Shown here: piece by piece, positions 44,830-56,329 of the stretch
How the letters are laid out: every line of letters starts with the position of its first letter
How positions within the stretch are numbered: position 1 is the stretch's first letter
Source: Gymnopus androsaceus JB14
Taxonomy: Eukaryota > Basidiomycota > Agaricomycetes > Agaricales > Omphalotaceae
Reading direction: 5' to 3'
DNA length: 64,000 nucleotides
Assembly: GCA_009733575.1 (NCBI GenBank)
Contig: ML769601.1
Span: forward strand, 53,669 to 117,668
Notes under the pieces: generated by a model
What the model saw: only the letters and a program-made list of their open reading frames with translations
Told to the model about the DNA's origin: nothing
Databases searched by the model: none
Translations under genes and position numbers: made by a program

Positions 44830-46822
44830 GCCAGTTTATTATCAATGTCAAGGTTAAGCAAGTTCTACAAAGCATATATTGGTAGTCTGATACAGAGCAA
44901 CAAGGTTGATAGGGGTTGCTCATGAAGGTATCCTGTTCCTGGTGGAAATCCATAGGATTTTCTCCTCGTGGCCCGTGTGAGTTGAAGATAATAATAATAT
45001 CTTCCTCAGTCTCTGCAGGGACTGGGACCATTAGTTCTGGGACTTCAATGTTTGCTCGAAGTTCAGCAGCTTCACAGTCTCGAGGCTCTACGGGTTCGCA
45101 AATGGTGTGCTGTTTACTTTGGAGATGCTCAGAATGTCGTAAAGCCATGAGGTGGTCATTGGCCAGTTCCTTGAGACATCTTCTCAGTAGGTCATCATGA
45201 ATCAGAATGATCTTTGTCAATGCAAAGATCTGCATTGACATATTTGTGAATACCGTGTATGTCCTTGGACATGTTGGATTCGTAGTAGCATGATAGCATG
45301 TCTGTGACTTTATTTGCAATTCCTTTGATATATCATATATCAAAGTCAAATCTGGATAGATATTCCATCCATCAAGCCTGTTGGCTCAATAGTTTGCACT
45401 GAGTTAGAAAGAACTCAAGTGCTTTGTGGTCCGTAACCACATGGACTCAATATCTTAGAAGCTTATCTTCCCACTTAAGGAGAGCTTCTAGGATAGCCAG
45501 AGTTTCCAGCTCAAACACAACTACCATGTGTTCAAGCTGTGGTAAGATTTTTTGACATGGAGCCAGCTGACCTGCATGTCTGCCATGTAGGCCTTGGCCA
45601 TACATACAGCCTACTCCCAACACAGATGCATTGCAGATGATCCATATTGGATCTTCATGTCAGGGGTCTATGGGTTGCAGTATTGGGGCCAATACTGTGA
45701 GTCACTTGATGTGCTCAAAGTATATCTGATGCAATGGCATCCATATGAAAGGAACATTGTTCCTACACATGAGGCTGAGAGGCCCAGTGTAATTGGTTAC
45801 ATTGGGCATGTACAGTGTGATGTATTGGACTAGTCTAAGGAATTTCAGTATGGTGTTGAAGCTGCGTGATGTGCATCAGTCATGAATTTTGGACATTTTG
45901 TCCTTGTCCACGTGGATACCATGGTTGTCTACTAGATAACCTAGGCAATCCACTGATTTAGTGAATAATTCACATTTCTCAGCTTTGAGATACAAAGCCT
46001 GTTTCCAAAGACATTTGAAAACATCTTTAATGTGATACTCATGGTCTTCCAGAGTGTCACTGAATATAAAGATATCATCGAGGTATACATGAACATATCT
46101 CCCAATAATATTCTGGAGTGTGAGAGTCATAAGCCTCTGGAAGGTGGTGGGGGCATTGCAATCACCCTGTACCATCACATTGCTAACAAATGTACCAAAT
46201 ATGTCTGCAAAAGCAGACTTCCAGATGTCTACAGGCTCATTCCTAATCTGCTTGTAGGTGTCACTCATATTGTGTTTAAATTGATACTTGTGGCGAGTGA
46301 AATCCATTTGGATATGCTCTTGATCTGGGAAAGGAGTTACATCCTTCACCATATTATCATTTCATTGATGATAGTCAACAATGGTATGTAACATACCATT
46401 TTTCTTGGGTATACACAGCATGGGGGCTGCTTGTGCTGCATTAGCACAAACCCACCACTGTGCATGGGTGTATCAGCCCAAACTATCACTAAATTGAGTC
46501 TTTAGACCATCTGGGCAATGTGACATGAAGTAATGATACCTGCGTTGCCTGTCGATCAAGGTGATTTTATGATTCACCTCATGAATCAGGGATAATTCCT
46601 CTGGTGCACCAGACAGCATATCTGCATACTGGTGTAGTATTCTGGCCCATATCTGGGGAATTTGATTCTCCAAATATGGGCCAAACTCAGGGAGTGTTGA
46701 ATAGTCAACACCTTCTGTGTCATTGATAGGCATAAGCCTCTCAACTTCTGGTGCAGAGTCTTTTGTGAACAAGTATAGTTGATCCATTGGAATGGCACAG
46801 AATTGTGCCTTTGACAGGAATG
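44830..46822 (-). pseudogene. Ty3/gypsy pol remnant: RT and RNase H
   Basis: On the minus strand the pre-RT/RT part reads NHKITLIDRQRRYHYFM, then SHCPDGLKTQFSD (46570-46480). The RT core follows: HKYQFKHNMSDTYKQIRNE, then VMVQGDCNAPTTFQRLM, YVHVYLDDIFIFSD (active-site YLDD) and AEKCELFTKSVDCLGYLV (46352-45880). RNase H follows at 45510-45260: EALLKWEDKLL, VHVVTDHKALEFFLTQ, WMEYLSRFDFDI, GIANKVTDMLS. RNase H has three in-frame TGA stops, so the copy is dead. No integrase was found. The DNA is dense in short palindromes, for example TGTCAATGCA/TGCATTGACA at 45215-45240. Confidence 0.8.
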
Positions 46823-47912
46823 CATCAGCAAAACCTGTATGTACTCTAGAGTGCTCTGGAGCTCTCCAGAGCTCCCAGAGCTTCTGGAGCAGCATCAGCA
46901 AAAAGGGGTTAAACCTATGATGACCTAGGGAACCTAGGCTACCCTGGTCACCTTGGGTCTTCCAGGCTACCCCAGGCTACCCCAGGCTACCTCAGGTTAC
47001 CTCAGGTTCCTCAGGTTAGCACAGGCTTACTCAGGTTTACTCAGGTTCACTCAGGTTGCCTCAAATTCCCAAGGTTTATCCCTAAATCCTAGGCAACCTA
47101 GGTGACCTCAAAGAAACTGAGGCAGTCTAGGCAACCTAGGTGGCCTAGGAGGCCTAGGTATCCTTAGGTTCCCTTAAGTCTCTTTAAGTCATTGTGGGTC
47201 AACCTAAAGTCAGCCCTGGGCCCAGACCATTTTTCCTGATGAGCCAGAGCAAGGGTAGTAGCTCCAGAGTCCTCTGGAGCTCTCTGGAGCTCTCTGGAGA
47301 CCACCCATCATTTAACAATTGTTTGCGCTACAGAGCCCCATTTAGTAATCAACAGTTCTCACATCGTAACCATGCGATAATAGTTAGCAAATAATATATA
47401 TTCATTTTCTGATCATTTCGTACATACAACAGGGTGCAGCCATACATAAATGTTGCCCGCCGAGTCCCCCAAAATTTCCCAATGCTTCCAGTTCCCAATT
47501 TCTCCCTCCCTGACATCCTCCACCTCTATAACCCTTCAACATTTCTGATACGTAGCTGATAATCAACTTTATTGAACAAATATAAAACTTACAGTGGGAG
47601 GAAACTTGAAGAATATTGCACTAAGTTGCAGCGCTGGAAAGAAAAAAGATACAAGTCCATGTCGAACTTAGAGCTCAACAGAGCTGCCTTTTATACAGAT
47701 TCCTGAATATATTGACAGTTATATGAAGGCGTTGCAACCATTGGCAACCCCTTCCTTTTAGATCACTTAATCAACATTTTCTGACAGTTGTCCATCAATT
47801 CCGTTAGCTCCCATAGCTTCGGAGAAGCCAGAGCAGTCAGAGCACTCCAGAGCACTCCAGAGCATCAATTCAATGCTCTGACTGCTCTGGCAACATACAG
47901 GTTTTGCTGATG
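46823..47912. mobile_element. CATCAG-tip inverted-repeat element, CTCTGGAG type
   Basis: Ends CATCAGCAAAACCTGTATGT and its inverse (47893-47912). Next to each end is an array of CTCTGGAG/CTCCAGAG-like octamers (GTGCTCTGGAGCTCTCC, and CACTCCAGAGCACTCCAG). A second element (46893-47241) is nested in the left array. The 2-bp TG on each side may be a target duplication. It interrupts the gypsy frame: joining the flanks keeps the frame (minus strand ...PRNT / FLSKAQF). Confidence 0.78.
46893..47241. mobile_element. Nested CATCAG-tip element, CCTCAGG type
   Basis: CATCAGCAAAAAGGGGTTAA to CAGACCATTTTTCCTGATG. Same family as 13794-14081 in reverse orientation. AG flanks both sides. The uninterrupted sequence exists in the related element at 54330-54350 (CTGGAGCAGCTAGAGCAAGG), consistent with insertion and a 2-bp AG duplication. 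Confidence 0.8.
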
Positions 47913-49287
47913 TGTTTCTGGGAGTGGGAATGTTTGCACAAACCTTTATGGTTTGTGCTGGTTTAGGAGGAGATTTCCTCCTAGGTTTATGTTTCTCAAA
48001 GGACAATTTGACCATTGGGAGCATTCATTCATTTTTTGAAGGGCATAAAGAGGTATATTCTACTTCTGTTTGCATAGTGGAAGCAGTTTCTGCTTCCAAT
48101 TTTTATTTTTATTTTTTTGTCTTGCATAGCTCTGAGCTCTGCTTGATGCTTGACTTCTCCTGTGAATTGTTCCCAAGAGAATTCCTGGATAATTTTGATA
48201 TATTTATCAATATTGTCTACTGTGAATGTCAGTACCTTCGGTGATACCAAAGGATTGTCCTCCTCAAAGCTTTTGAGGACTACTGGGAAGTTCTGAGGAA
48301 AACTGCAAGTGGAATGTTTGATTTCCTCTTGTAGGTATTCCTCATCAATAACAGTTTCAACTGTTACCTTACAATTGGCTTCAGGATGGCTATTATCCTG
48401 ATTAGCTAGTCAATTTAGACTCAATTCTGAGTCTTTTCTGTGGAATTTTTCTGCTTGGGTATCTTGTCTCATAGATGAACATCTCAAAAACTTGGTGTGG
48501 TCCTCCCCCACTGATAAAGTAGATGCAGGATTTCCTCGGATAAGGACTTGTCCTTTCTCAAAGTTGAGTTGGATGCCGTGCTTATGCATAAATTGCATCC
48601 ACACAATGGCATCCAAATGGCATCATATCTGTCAATGTTGATGATGTTATAGTAGACATCCTCAATTATCCCTCCATAGGAGGTTTTCATTGTTGTGCCA
48701 TAATTGAATTTGGCACAACTACCAATGGTTCCCAATTGCAGGGAATGCTGGTCTGTCAACTGATGGATGTGGGTGGGACTCAGTGCCTCGATAGTGCATA
48801 CTGAGTCCATTAACGTGAGAGCCAACTGGCCACCAATATCAATTAATACAGTTATCAGTTGGTGGTCCTTGGGATTGCCTTGATTTGGCCTTTCCATGGG
48901 TTTGCTGGATTTACCAACCCTATAATTGGCTTTTGGAGGCTTCTCTCCAGACAATGGATGTTCATCCATTGTTATACAGCAATCCTCATCTGTTTGATAC
49001 AGATGATTTTGGGGATCTAATGAAGGAAACATTTTCTCATTGTAATCTTCCTTGAACAGGATGGGAGGTCCTGCTCCTTTGAGGGGGTCTTCCTCCTGAA
49101 GAGGGAGTATTTCACGGATGCAGCTGAAGAAGTTGTCATCTCTGGCTAGATGACCAGAGCTTGGTTGCAGGTGGTGAAACCCGCGGGTACCCGCAGGTAC
49201 ATCAGCCAAAATACGTATGGGTTTTTGGCACCTGCGGTGATGAGTTAGATATGTGCTGGGTATGAAAACCAACCAAACAACAATCAC
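47913..49287 (-). pseudogene. Ty3/gypsy aspartic protease and linker remnant
   Basis: The frame 49287-48484 contains ITVLIDIGGQLALTLMDSVC, then TIEALSPTHIHQL, LQLGTIGSCAKFNYGT and YYNIINIDRYDAIWM. This is the gypsy protease pattern (normally LIDSGC...SP, then LQLGTVGS...NYG, then NIDRYD). The expected DSGC motif appears as DSVC, so the catalytic glycine is lost. The next frame (48616) continues VWMQFMHKHGIQLNFEKGQV. Linker pieces extend to 47913, where the foldback element begins. Confidence 0.75.
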
Positions 49288-51990
49288 CCCAATCAGATAT
49301 AATCCAAAAGGTTTAATTTAATGCGAGGAAGGAGGTTGTCAAAGGTTCCCTCGACTACTAATTGATTCGAAGAGAAAAGCACTTGACAGTTGACACAGAT
49401 AGTGCGCAATGAACAAGGTTTTATATTTGGAGGGAGGTTTTGAAAAGCCAACTAACGTACGACGACGCGCTGAACTAATCGAGGGGAAAGCAAACACCAA
49501 AGCACGGGTCAAGTACGCCGACTCAACAAACGACTTTGCGTATCTCGGGAGCCTTTACATCGCCGCGCAATGATACTCCAACTCTCAGGGATTCCCGCGA
49601 GTTACCTAACAAGCTTATACGACCGCCGCGCAAGTCACTCGAGTAGGCGTTTTTAACACACTCAGCGAAGAGCAGGCAAGGGGTAGAATCTGTTGGTAAA
49701 GCTAGGTAACACTCCGAGAAGCTTCCTCCCTAAAACTAGACCAAGCCGACAGTTGGGTCCAAGACCTTTCCTAATCAACAACGGGCTCGTCGAGGTGTGC
49801 ACGTTAGGCTCCACCTGCAGTCCTAAGACTGATGTGACCTCTCTTCGAGATGAAAACCAGGAATGCTCGACTTAATAGCCGGGAAGTAGAATGAACAGCC
49901 TCAGTATTATCGAGCTTACAAGAAGGCCACCCGTTTCAAAGGTTGTAGAGGACGATGCAGACGCGTCTGAGCGTGTACGAATCACTACAGGTCCTAAGAT
50001 AGAACTGCGTTTCAGGTATCAAGTCTAACTTGTCATTCCGAGATAGAATAGCTACCCTTATATACTGAGCGAGATATATGAAAATAGGAAAATGAGAGAA
50101 ACTGAGCGAGATAGGATGAAACAGAGTAAGTAAAATAGAAAAGATAAATAATGTCCATATATGCGTGTATACTATGGTTTTGCCTCGACATTTTCCTGCC
50201 TCGTTCGTTTGTTTTCCTTGATTGGGTCGACTTTTGGGATTTTGGTCCGAATCGACTCGAGTCATTTGCCTTTTTACAAGGCTCGCCAGTTCCTTTAGCA
50301 GAACAGCCCTCGGAAGTATTTCTATGTTTTTCCTTGCCAATGGGAGACTGGTTATTATCTCTAGTTCCGCGTGGTCTCGAGTCTAGATGCCTGGTAGCAT
50401 ATGGATCTCGGTAAAACGCTGAGGCTCGGATAGAAATACTCCTTGGTCCTTCCGTGCTCTAGAAGTAGCTACAGCAAGTGGGTCATGTGGCCGCATTGGA
50501 CTGCCGCAGCTATATGCCTGGGCGCTTTCCAGCGAGCGTCAACTTTGAGGGCACCCGTTAGGGTACTTCCCCATCTCGGTCCACCTTGCTTCATTTAATA
50601 AACTTGAGTGTCGTTTAGACTCCTCGGTGAGCTGATCACGGAAGCGATGCCTCGTTAAGACTTCGATCCCTTGGGTATATCCTTCAATGACCTAGCCTAG
50701 TATAACTGGTATGTGGGCTTGTTTATCTGCCTCGGTCAGCAACTTGTTATCCAACAAGCTTGCCTCGCTACACCATACCGCGCATAGGACTTTGATCGAG
50801 GCGCATTCACAAAGTTAAGTATGGTACCATTGCGCGTACCGTTACTCTGCAACCTCTTGGGTAGTATAGGTCCTCGGTAGATTTTAACTATCAGCTCGGG
50901 CTCACTATAGTTCTCTTATTGACCGTGTTTTGTTACTAACAGAACCTAAGATTATTGGTTCTGCGCAGTTCTAGCCTTAGCCGAAAAATTGGCGTATCAG
51001 CGGATGGTCACTATCTGTGGGTATGGGTACCCGGGTACTTACAGGTATAATTTTGATGGAATTGCAAGTACATGCAGGTACCTGTGGGTTACCTGCACTA
51101 CCCACTGATGCTTGATATCAATTAAATTTTAATGTATAAAATGACATAATTTTAATAGACATGTCATTTTACATGATAAGTATGTCTTAGTACTTACTAC
51201 TAACTAGTATCAGGATTAGTATCAGTAATAGACTCTACTAGTAAGAACTAATCCATAGTACTAGTTCAAATATCAATGCCACTAGGTCTAAACTATGAAG
51301 TATTTAGTATTTACTGCCAATGTCAGTACTTCCATCCTAGTAAGTACAAATAACTGCTGTTAATTAATAGTAAAACTATCAGGAACTACTACAGTCTACT
51401 AGTGAGGAAGCAACAATACTTCTTAAAAGTAAACAGCATTAATATTGATACTTACTTGTAACTACTACAGTCATCACTCAATCAGAGGTTGATAAGTACC
51501 TTGATAAGTACTTATTAAGTATGGTAGTGGAATACATTCCTTGATGGTAATTGGGTAATAGAGGTTGTTCTAGTAGACCAATTGTATCCAAACTTAGGAG
51601 TTAAGCTGAAGGGATGTAGAAGAATGAAAGAAAATTGTAAAAAAGATGGATAGAAGAAACTATGGAGAAGAAAAGTGTTATATTCATATGAATGAAGTGT
51701 ACTAGCACATAGTAACTAAGTATAGTAAGTCCAAGTACTAGTACTCTACTAGTTTAATACCATTAGTATCTATTTTATATTCATTATATACATATCTATT
51801 ATACAAATGTATACCATATTTATTGTACTAATGTAACCTCACAGGCACCTGTGACATCCATGGGTACCTGCATGAAAATACCCATGGGTAACGGGTATTT
51901 TAAGCGCCGGGTTTCCACAGGTACAGGTATGGACTCCGAGATAATGAATACCTGCGGGTATGGGCACAGGTAACCCACGGATAGTACTCG
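49178..51990. mobile_element. Insertion bounded by GGTACC/ACCTGCGGGTA motifs, with inner block
   Basis: Both edges carry related palindromic phrases (CCGCGGGTACCCGCAGGTA at 49182-49200, and TACCTGCGGGTATGGGCACAGG near 51949). More copies of GGGTACC lie at 51027-51090 and 51845-51905. Inside, about 49260-51010 is a block of ordinary composition without micro-palindromes or coding capacity, possibly a separate solo LTR or other insertion. 51120-51830 is AT-rich with many ACTAGT and AGTACT hexamers. The exact ends are not settled. Confidence 0.4.
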
Positions 51991-52460
51991 TACCAATCTC
52001 TGTAGATGACCCATATACAGTTCATCATAATCATCCAGCTCTGCCCATGCTCCAGCATAGCTCTCATCATCCAATGAGTCTGTGTCCTGGAGATTGGGAC
52101 AGGATCATTATCCTGGTGATCCTTCCCTTGAGAAGGTGATTTGGACCGTGTTTTGAAGACCTTGTCTTTGCAAATGGCAAATACATGAGGTTTGCCATAT
52201 CGTTCACATGTAGGGTCATTTGCAAAATGACCTGGCTTACCACACAAGTAGCAAAGTTTACTCAGTGCACTGTTGTTATTTCTGTTCTGAGAAGGCTTGC
52301 TAACTACTACAGAAGTACTAGTAGCTACTTTGGGTCTAAAGGTCATATTTCTATGACCTTTTCCTTGTTGCAGGACTTTCCAGGGCATTCACCTGATCTG
52401 TGTCAGAATTGGAAGCATCTACCATCAACATTGACTGTAGCACATTCCTCAGCATGTTGA
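51900..52460 (-). pseudogene. Ty3/gypsy gag remnant with CCHC zinc knuckle
   Basis: The minus-strand frame has LCYLCGKPGHFANDPTCERY, a zinc-knuckle-like motif (C-x2-C-x4-H then C), after a Ser/Asn-rich stretch typical of gag. The DNA is full of palindromes inside this coding sequence: AGGTCATA/TATGACCT (52340-52359), GGTCATTT/AAATGACC, GGCAAA/TTTGCC. Confidence 0.7.
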
Positions 52461-52548
52461 GGAAGTTGGGAATTCCAACTTCATTGTTTCGTCTTCAACC
52501 TCTTGAGACTCCACCTTTTGCACCTTTTCGCTGGATGCAATGTAGTAG

Positions 52549-52923
52549 CATCAGCAAAAACTGTTTTGGGCCCAGGAGGATCTAAGGTCACCTAGTCCTC
52601 TTGGGCAACCTGAGGCATCCTAGTTGGCCCAGGAAAAAGGGTAAAACTTTGGACACCTCAGGTATCCTAGTCATCCTAGGTGTCCTGGGAGATCCTGGGG
52701 CATCCTGAGGCATCCTGGGATGGAACTTTTATCCTAGGATGCCTCAGGATCCCCCAGGATGCCCCAGGATGCCCCAGGATCTCCCAGGACACCTAGGATG
52801 ACTAGGATACCTGAGGTGTCCAAAGTTTTACCCTTTTTCCTGGGCCAACTAGGATGCCTCAGGTTGCCCAAGAGGACTAGGTGACCTTAGATCCTCCTGG
52901 GCCCAAAACAGTTTTTTCTGATG
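52549..52923. mobile_element. Foldback element, almost one complete hairpin
   Basis: 375 bp from CATCAGCAAAAACTG to CAGTTTTTTCTGATG. The left arm (to about 52729) and right arm (from about 52740) are near-perfect reverse complements for some 180 bp. They are separated by about 11 nt (TGGAACTTTTA), apart from a small difference in the number of central CATCCTGGGG-like units. TAG lies on both sides (52546-52548, 52924-52926). Inserted in gag. Confidence 0.9.
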
Positions 52924-54281
52924 TAGTCTGTGAGGGCTTTATTGTCCTCAATGCGCTCTAGTGTTTTCACCATCTTACCAAGTTTAGTAAGATCTGGTGA
53001 GGTGCTTCAATCTATCATTATAGTGATGAGAGATGCGGGCAGCCCATCCAGGAACTTCTTCCTGAGGACATAGGAGTTGGGTGTTTGGGTCATTCATGAC
53101 CCCCACCACTGTAGTTCAGCTTTGTATGCTCTGACACCCTTTTCAGGGTCATAGACTGTTGCTTCAAACTTCTCAGCTGGAACAGGCATTATTGTAGCTT
53201 GTACAAATTGGGTAAATAACCCCAGAATGACTTCCTCAAAAGTCCATTCCAGATCAGAACAATGTAGTCCTGTGACTTCATCATTGTACCACCATAGGGT
53301 GTCCCCATTGAGGTAACTTCCTATGACTTAGGCACATTGGTCATCATTGACCTTTCCAGCTAATCATGAAATCACAATCTATCAGAGTAGAGCTAGAAGC
53401 CAGGTGTTGAATTCTTTGATATCTTTTGAGCCCATGAACTTGGACGGATTAGGTACCTTGATGCCTTTGGGCGTATCAGCACCCTGGACCGGTTCTTGGT
53501 TGCAGTAGTGCCTAATCTGCTTCTTGCATTTATGAAGAATATATTTGAGCTATGAAATTCATTGTCTTTGGTCTTGGCTCTGAGCTTCTTGATAGTTTTC
53601 TTTTGCAATTTGCAACAAGATTTCCAAATTTCTATCTAGCTTGTTTGTGGGTGCAAAAGCACCTAACCAGCTGTCATCTGATGATGAAGAGTCTTCAGAC
53701 AATGATGTTGGGGGGTGATGAGGGTGGAGGGGAAGGTGGAGATTCACCAGAGGATGAATCCTCATCCCATGGCACTCAGCAATGACAGGAAAGCTTTTTG
53801 CCTTTACAGCTTCTGTTGTCCCTTCTGTCTCCATCATCGTCTCTGTTGTCCCTGGGAGGCCCACTGCCACCTGCTGGGAGACTATCTCTTCTCTTGTATT
53901 CACTGCCCTCACTTCCTTGAGGGCCATTTCTGGAGTTTCAGCTAACTGAACTTCCATGGGATCTATTCCTGTTTGGGTTGTGTTGGTTAGTGGGAATATT
54001 TCCCACTTCCTTGATGTCTTGATGAGGGTCTGTAGCCAATCCCCTATCCCAGACATGACACGGTGTTATGGCTTTGTCTACAGGGTACCTGTCATTGTTA
54101 AAGCCAATGTCCTGATCTGGGTATATTGACACTCTGGAGTTTTGGAGGTCACTATTTCTGAGATGCTGTAAAGCAACTCTGTCCTGCCATTCTTGCTGGG
54201 CATCTACATGATGTTGAGCAGCAGTGCCAGCATGGGTGTCAGCCTGTAGTACAGGCTGAGTGTTGGCAGCAGTAATTTGTA
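52924..54281 (-). pseudogene. Ty3/gypsy gag remnant, N-terminal and central part
   Basis: The minus-strand frames 54417-53938 and 54056-53559 encode QEWQDRVALQHLRNSDLQ, an acidic Ser-rich stretch (LSEDSSSSDDSWLGAF) and NKLDRNLEILLQIAKE. Further down (53400-52930) fragments such as KGCQSIQ and WKGQ lie between many stops. The overall composition and position ahead of the zinc knuckle fit a decayed gag. The tail is related to the gag fragment at 13435-13790. Confidence 0.55.
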
Positions 54282-54904
54282 CATCAGCAAAACCTGGATC
54301 ATCTCCAGAGGTCTCCAGAGTGCCTGTAGCTTCTGGAGCAGCTAGAGCAAGGGTACTAATTCCAGAGATCTCCAGAGGACAATATAAACCTCCAGAGACC
54401 TCCAGAGAGCTATTCAATCAAGTTTCCATGTCCTGTAACCATGCATTGATAATAGAAATTTTATATTCATCATTTTTATGTACTGTGATGATATTGAGGT
54501 GCACTGCAGCAGTTATTATTGTGTAGTAGTTATAAGTGGCAAGTACTGGACAAGTCTTCTCTTTTTTCCCCTCCCAATGTTTCCGTAGTGCTATTCTAGG
54601 GTATCATCCCATGAGCATTTGAAATATAAAAGTGTTCCCATCTAAGCTTGTCAGCTACAAGTCACATTGAAATTAACTGATAATTGACTCTGCCACTTCT
54701 TGCAAGGCTCATCCAACATTTCTGCAACACCATTGATGTCCTTTCAGTCCAACTTAATTGGAATTCTCCTGTATATCATTAAAGGAGGTATCACATTCAT
54801 GCCCAGACCATGGTCAATATTATGATCAACTGCAATTCCGGGAGTAGCTTGCAATCATCTTCTGGCTGATTACTATTATTGCAGTGGGCATACTGTGTGT
54901 GTTT
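54282..54904. mobile_element. CATCAG-tip element, CTCCAGAG type, one end only
   Basis: Starts CATCAGCAAAACCTGGATC and has a CTCCAGAG array (54292-54420). The interior resembles that of the 46823-47912 element (shared tract with GTAACCATGC and GATAATAG). The opposite end was not found. It may be truncated by, or continuous with, the next element. Confidence 0.6.
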
Positions 54905-55546
54905 ATCAGCAAAACCTGGGTGTACTGGACAGCGCTGGACAGCGCTATCCAGCACTCATAGCACCCATAGCACCCATAGCAAGGTCCCCATCTATCCAGA
55001 GCTATGGATCGCTATGGATTGCTATGGGTTGCTACGGATTTCGCATTTCACGGCACATCATCACATCATCTGTCAGTCTTTCAATTCATTTTTTTTGTTG
55101 TCCTCGGAATTGTTTCTCTCACTTGCGAGACCAAATAATTATAATAAATCATATATATTGGATTAGTAGTACATAGTAGGATATTCTACCAAAACAGAGC
55201 TATGGTAACTAGTATATAGCATAGATAAAGCTACAGTATAGTATGCAATGCTTAATTAGACATTGAATGGCTTGAATGAAACTCACCAAGAACGCCGAGC
55301 CAAAGCGACTCAGAAACAACTTAGAAAAAAAAGAAATTTGGGAGGGAAGGGAGCTTGGGGAAGTTACGACGGCTCGTCGATGCTATATACTATCGACGGA
55401 AGAGAGTGACAGCTGTCAAAATGTTGACAGCTGGCTCCAGTACGCGGTGATCTCATAGCAGCTCATAGCATTCCATAGCACTATGGCTGCTATGGCTTGC
55501 TATAGATTGCTATAGCTGCTATGACCTTCACCCAGGTTTTGCTGAT
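54905..55546. mobile_element. CATCAG-tip inverted-repeat element, GCTATGG type
   Basis: Ends ATCAGCAAAACCTGGGTG and its inverse CACCCAGGTTTTGCTGAT. The left array has CCATAGCACCCATAGCA and GGATCGCTATGGATTGC, and the right array has CATAGCACTATGGCTGC and TAGATTGCTATAGCTGC. About 400 bp of non-repetitive, non-coding sequence lies between. Confidence 0.8.
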
Positions 55547-55799
55547 GTTGATTTTGATTAAATACTTGCTGAGTGTACTGAGCAAAGGTAGAGCAGAGTA
55601 ATTAATACAGATACAAATCCAAGGGTGTTAGATGCATACATGCACAGGAGACAAGTGCAGTGTAAGAATACACCTTATAACACCAGCAAGGTGACAAGGA
55701 TATTGACAAATGAATAAATGTTTGACCTTGTATGGATCTTGGGACAAAGATCCTAAGGCAAACAGATAAAGTACATGTATATCTACAAGCAGTATTATA
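55547..55799. other. Non-coding, no feature seen
   Basis: Short palindromes continue (for example AAGATCC/GGATCTT around 55737-55755). No gene. Confidence 0.35.
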
Positions 55800-56031
55800 C
55801 TCATGCCCACGGAAAGTGACGGGCCGGCGGTTTGACAGAAGCTTGATTGTTGAGCCTGTCTTGAAGGCTGACTGGGGACACACAAAATTTTAAATGGGTG
55901 GTAATATTGTCTTAGGACAGATTGCTTCCCAAAAAAATTTTGGAGTACATAAGATAGGTCTAGCAATGATGAGAGCATATCAAAAGTGAGAGGTGTTCAG
56001 CTACCGGACCGTCACTTTCCGTGGCCACGAG
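55800..56031. mobile_element. TA-flanked MITE, 232 bp
   Basis: Terminal inverted repeats of 28 bp with three mismatches (CTCATGCCCACGGAAAGTGA versus CTCGTGGCCACGGAAAGTGA at the start). TA lies on both sides (55798-55799, 56032-56033). Fits a non-autonomous Tc1/mariner- or pogo-like element. No frame inside. Confidence 0.82.
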
Positions 56032-56329
56032 TACTCCTACAGCGCCATCAATCACTTCTCATCACCCGGGTAACCGAAAAAAGTTGCAAATCTTAGACCT
56101 TTTTCAGAGCATGTACATATCAATGTATTATCCCCAAAATAGGTGCAATGGACTTGTATTAGATGTATTTACTAAGGTTGTGCTCCGCTAAGACCTTGCT
56201 TGAGTTTTGGTTTTCTGACCTCCAGCGAAAATGAACCTGCTTAGTCATACCCCAATTAGGAAGGTGCCCTCCATAAAGGGAAAGTTCACCAACATACCCG
56301 AGCCTCACATTGAGGATGCAGAGGTCCAT

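Noticed and set aside
46890..47240. CRISPR array, because of regularly spaced 7-11-mers
   Set aside because: Units are adjacent and degenerate with no unique spacers, and the host is a eukaryote.
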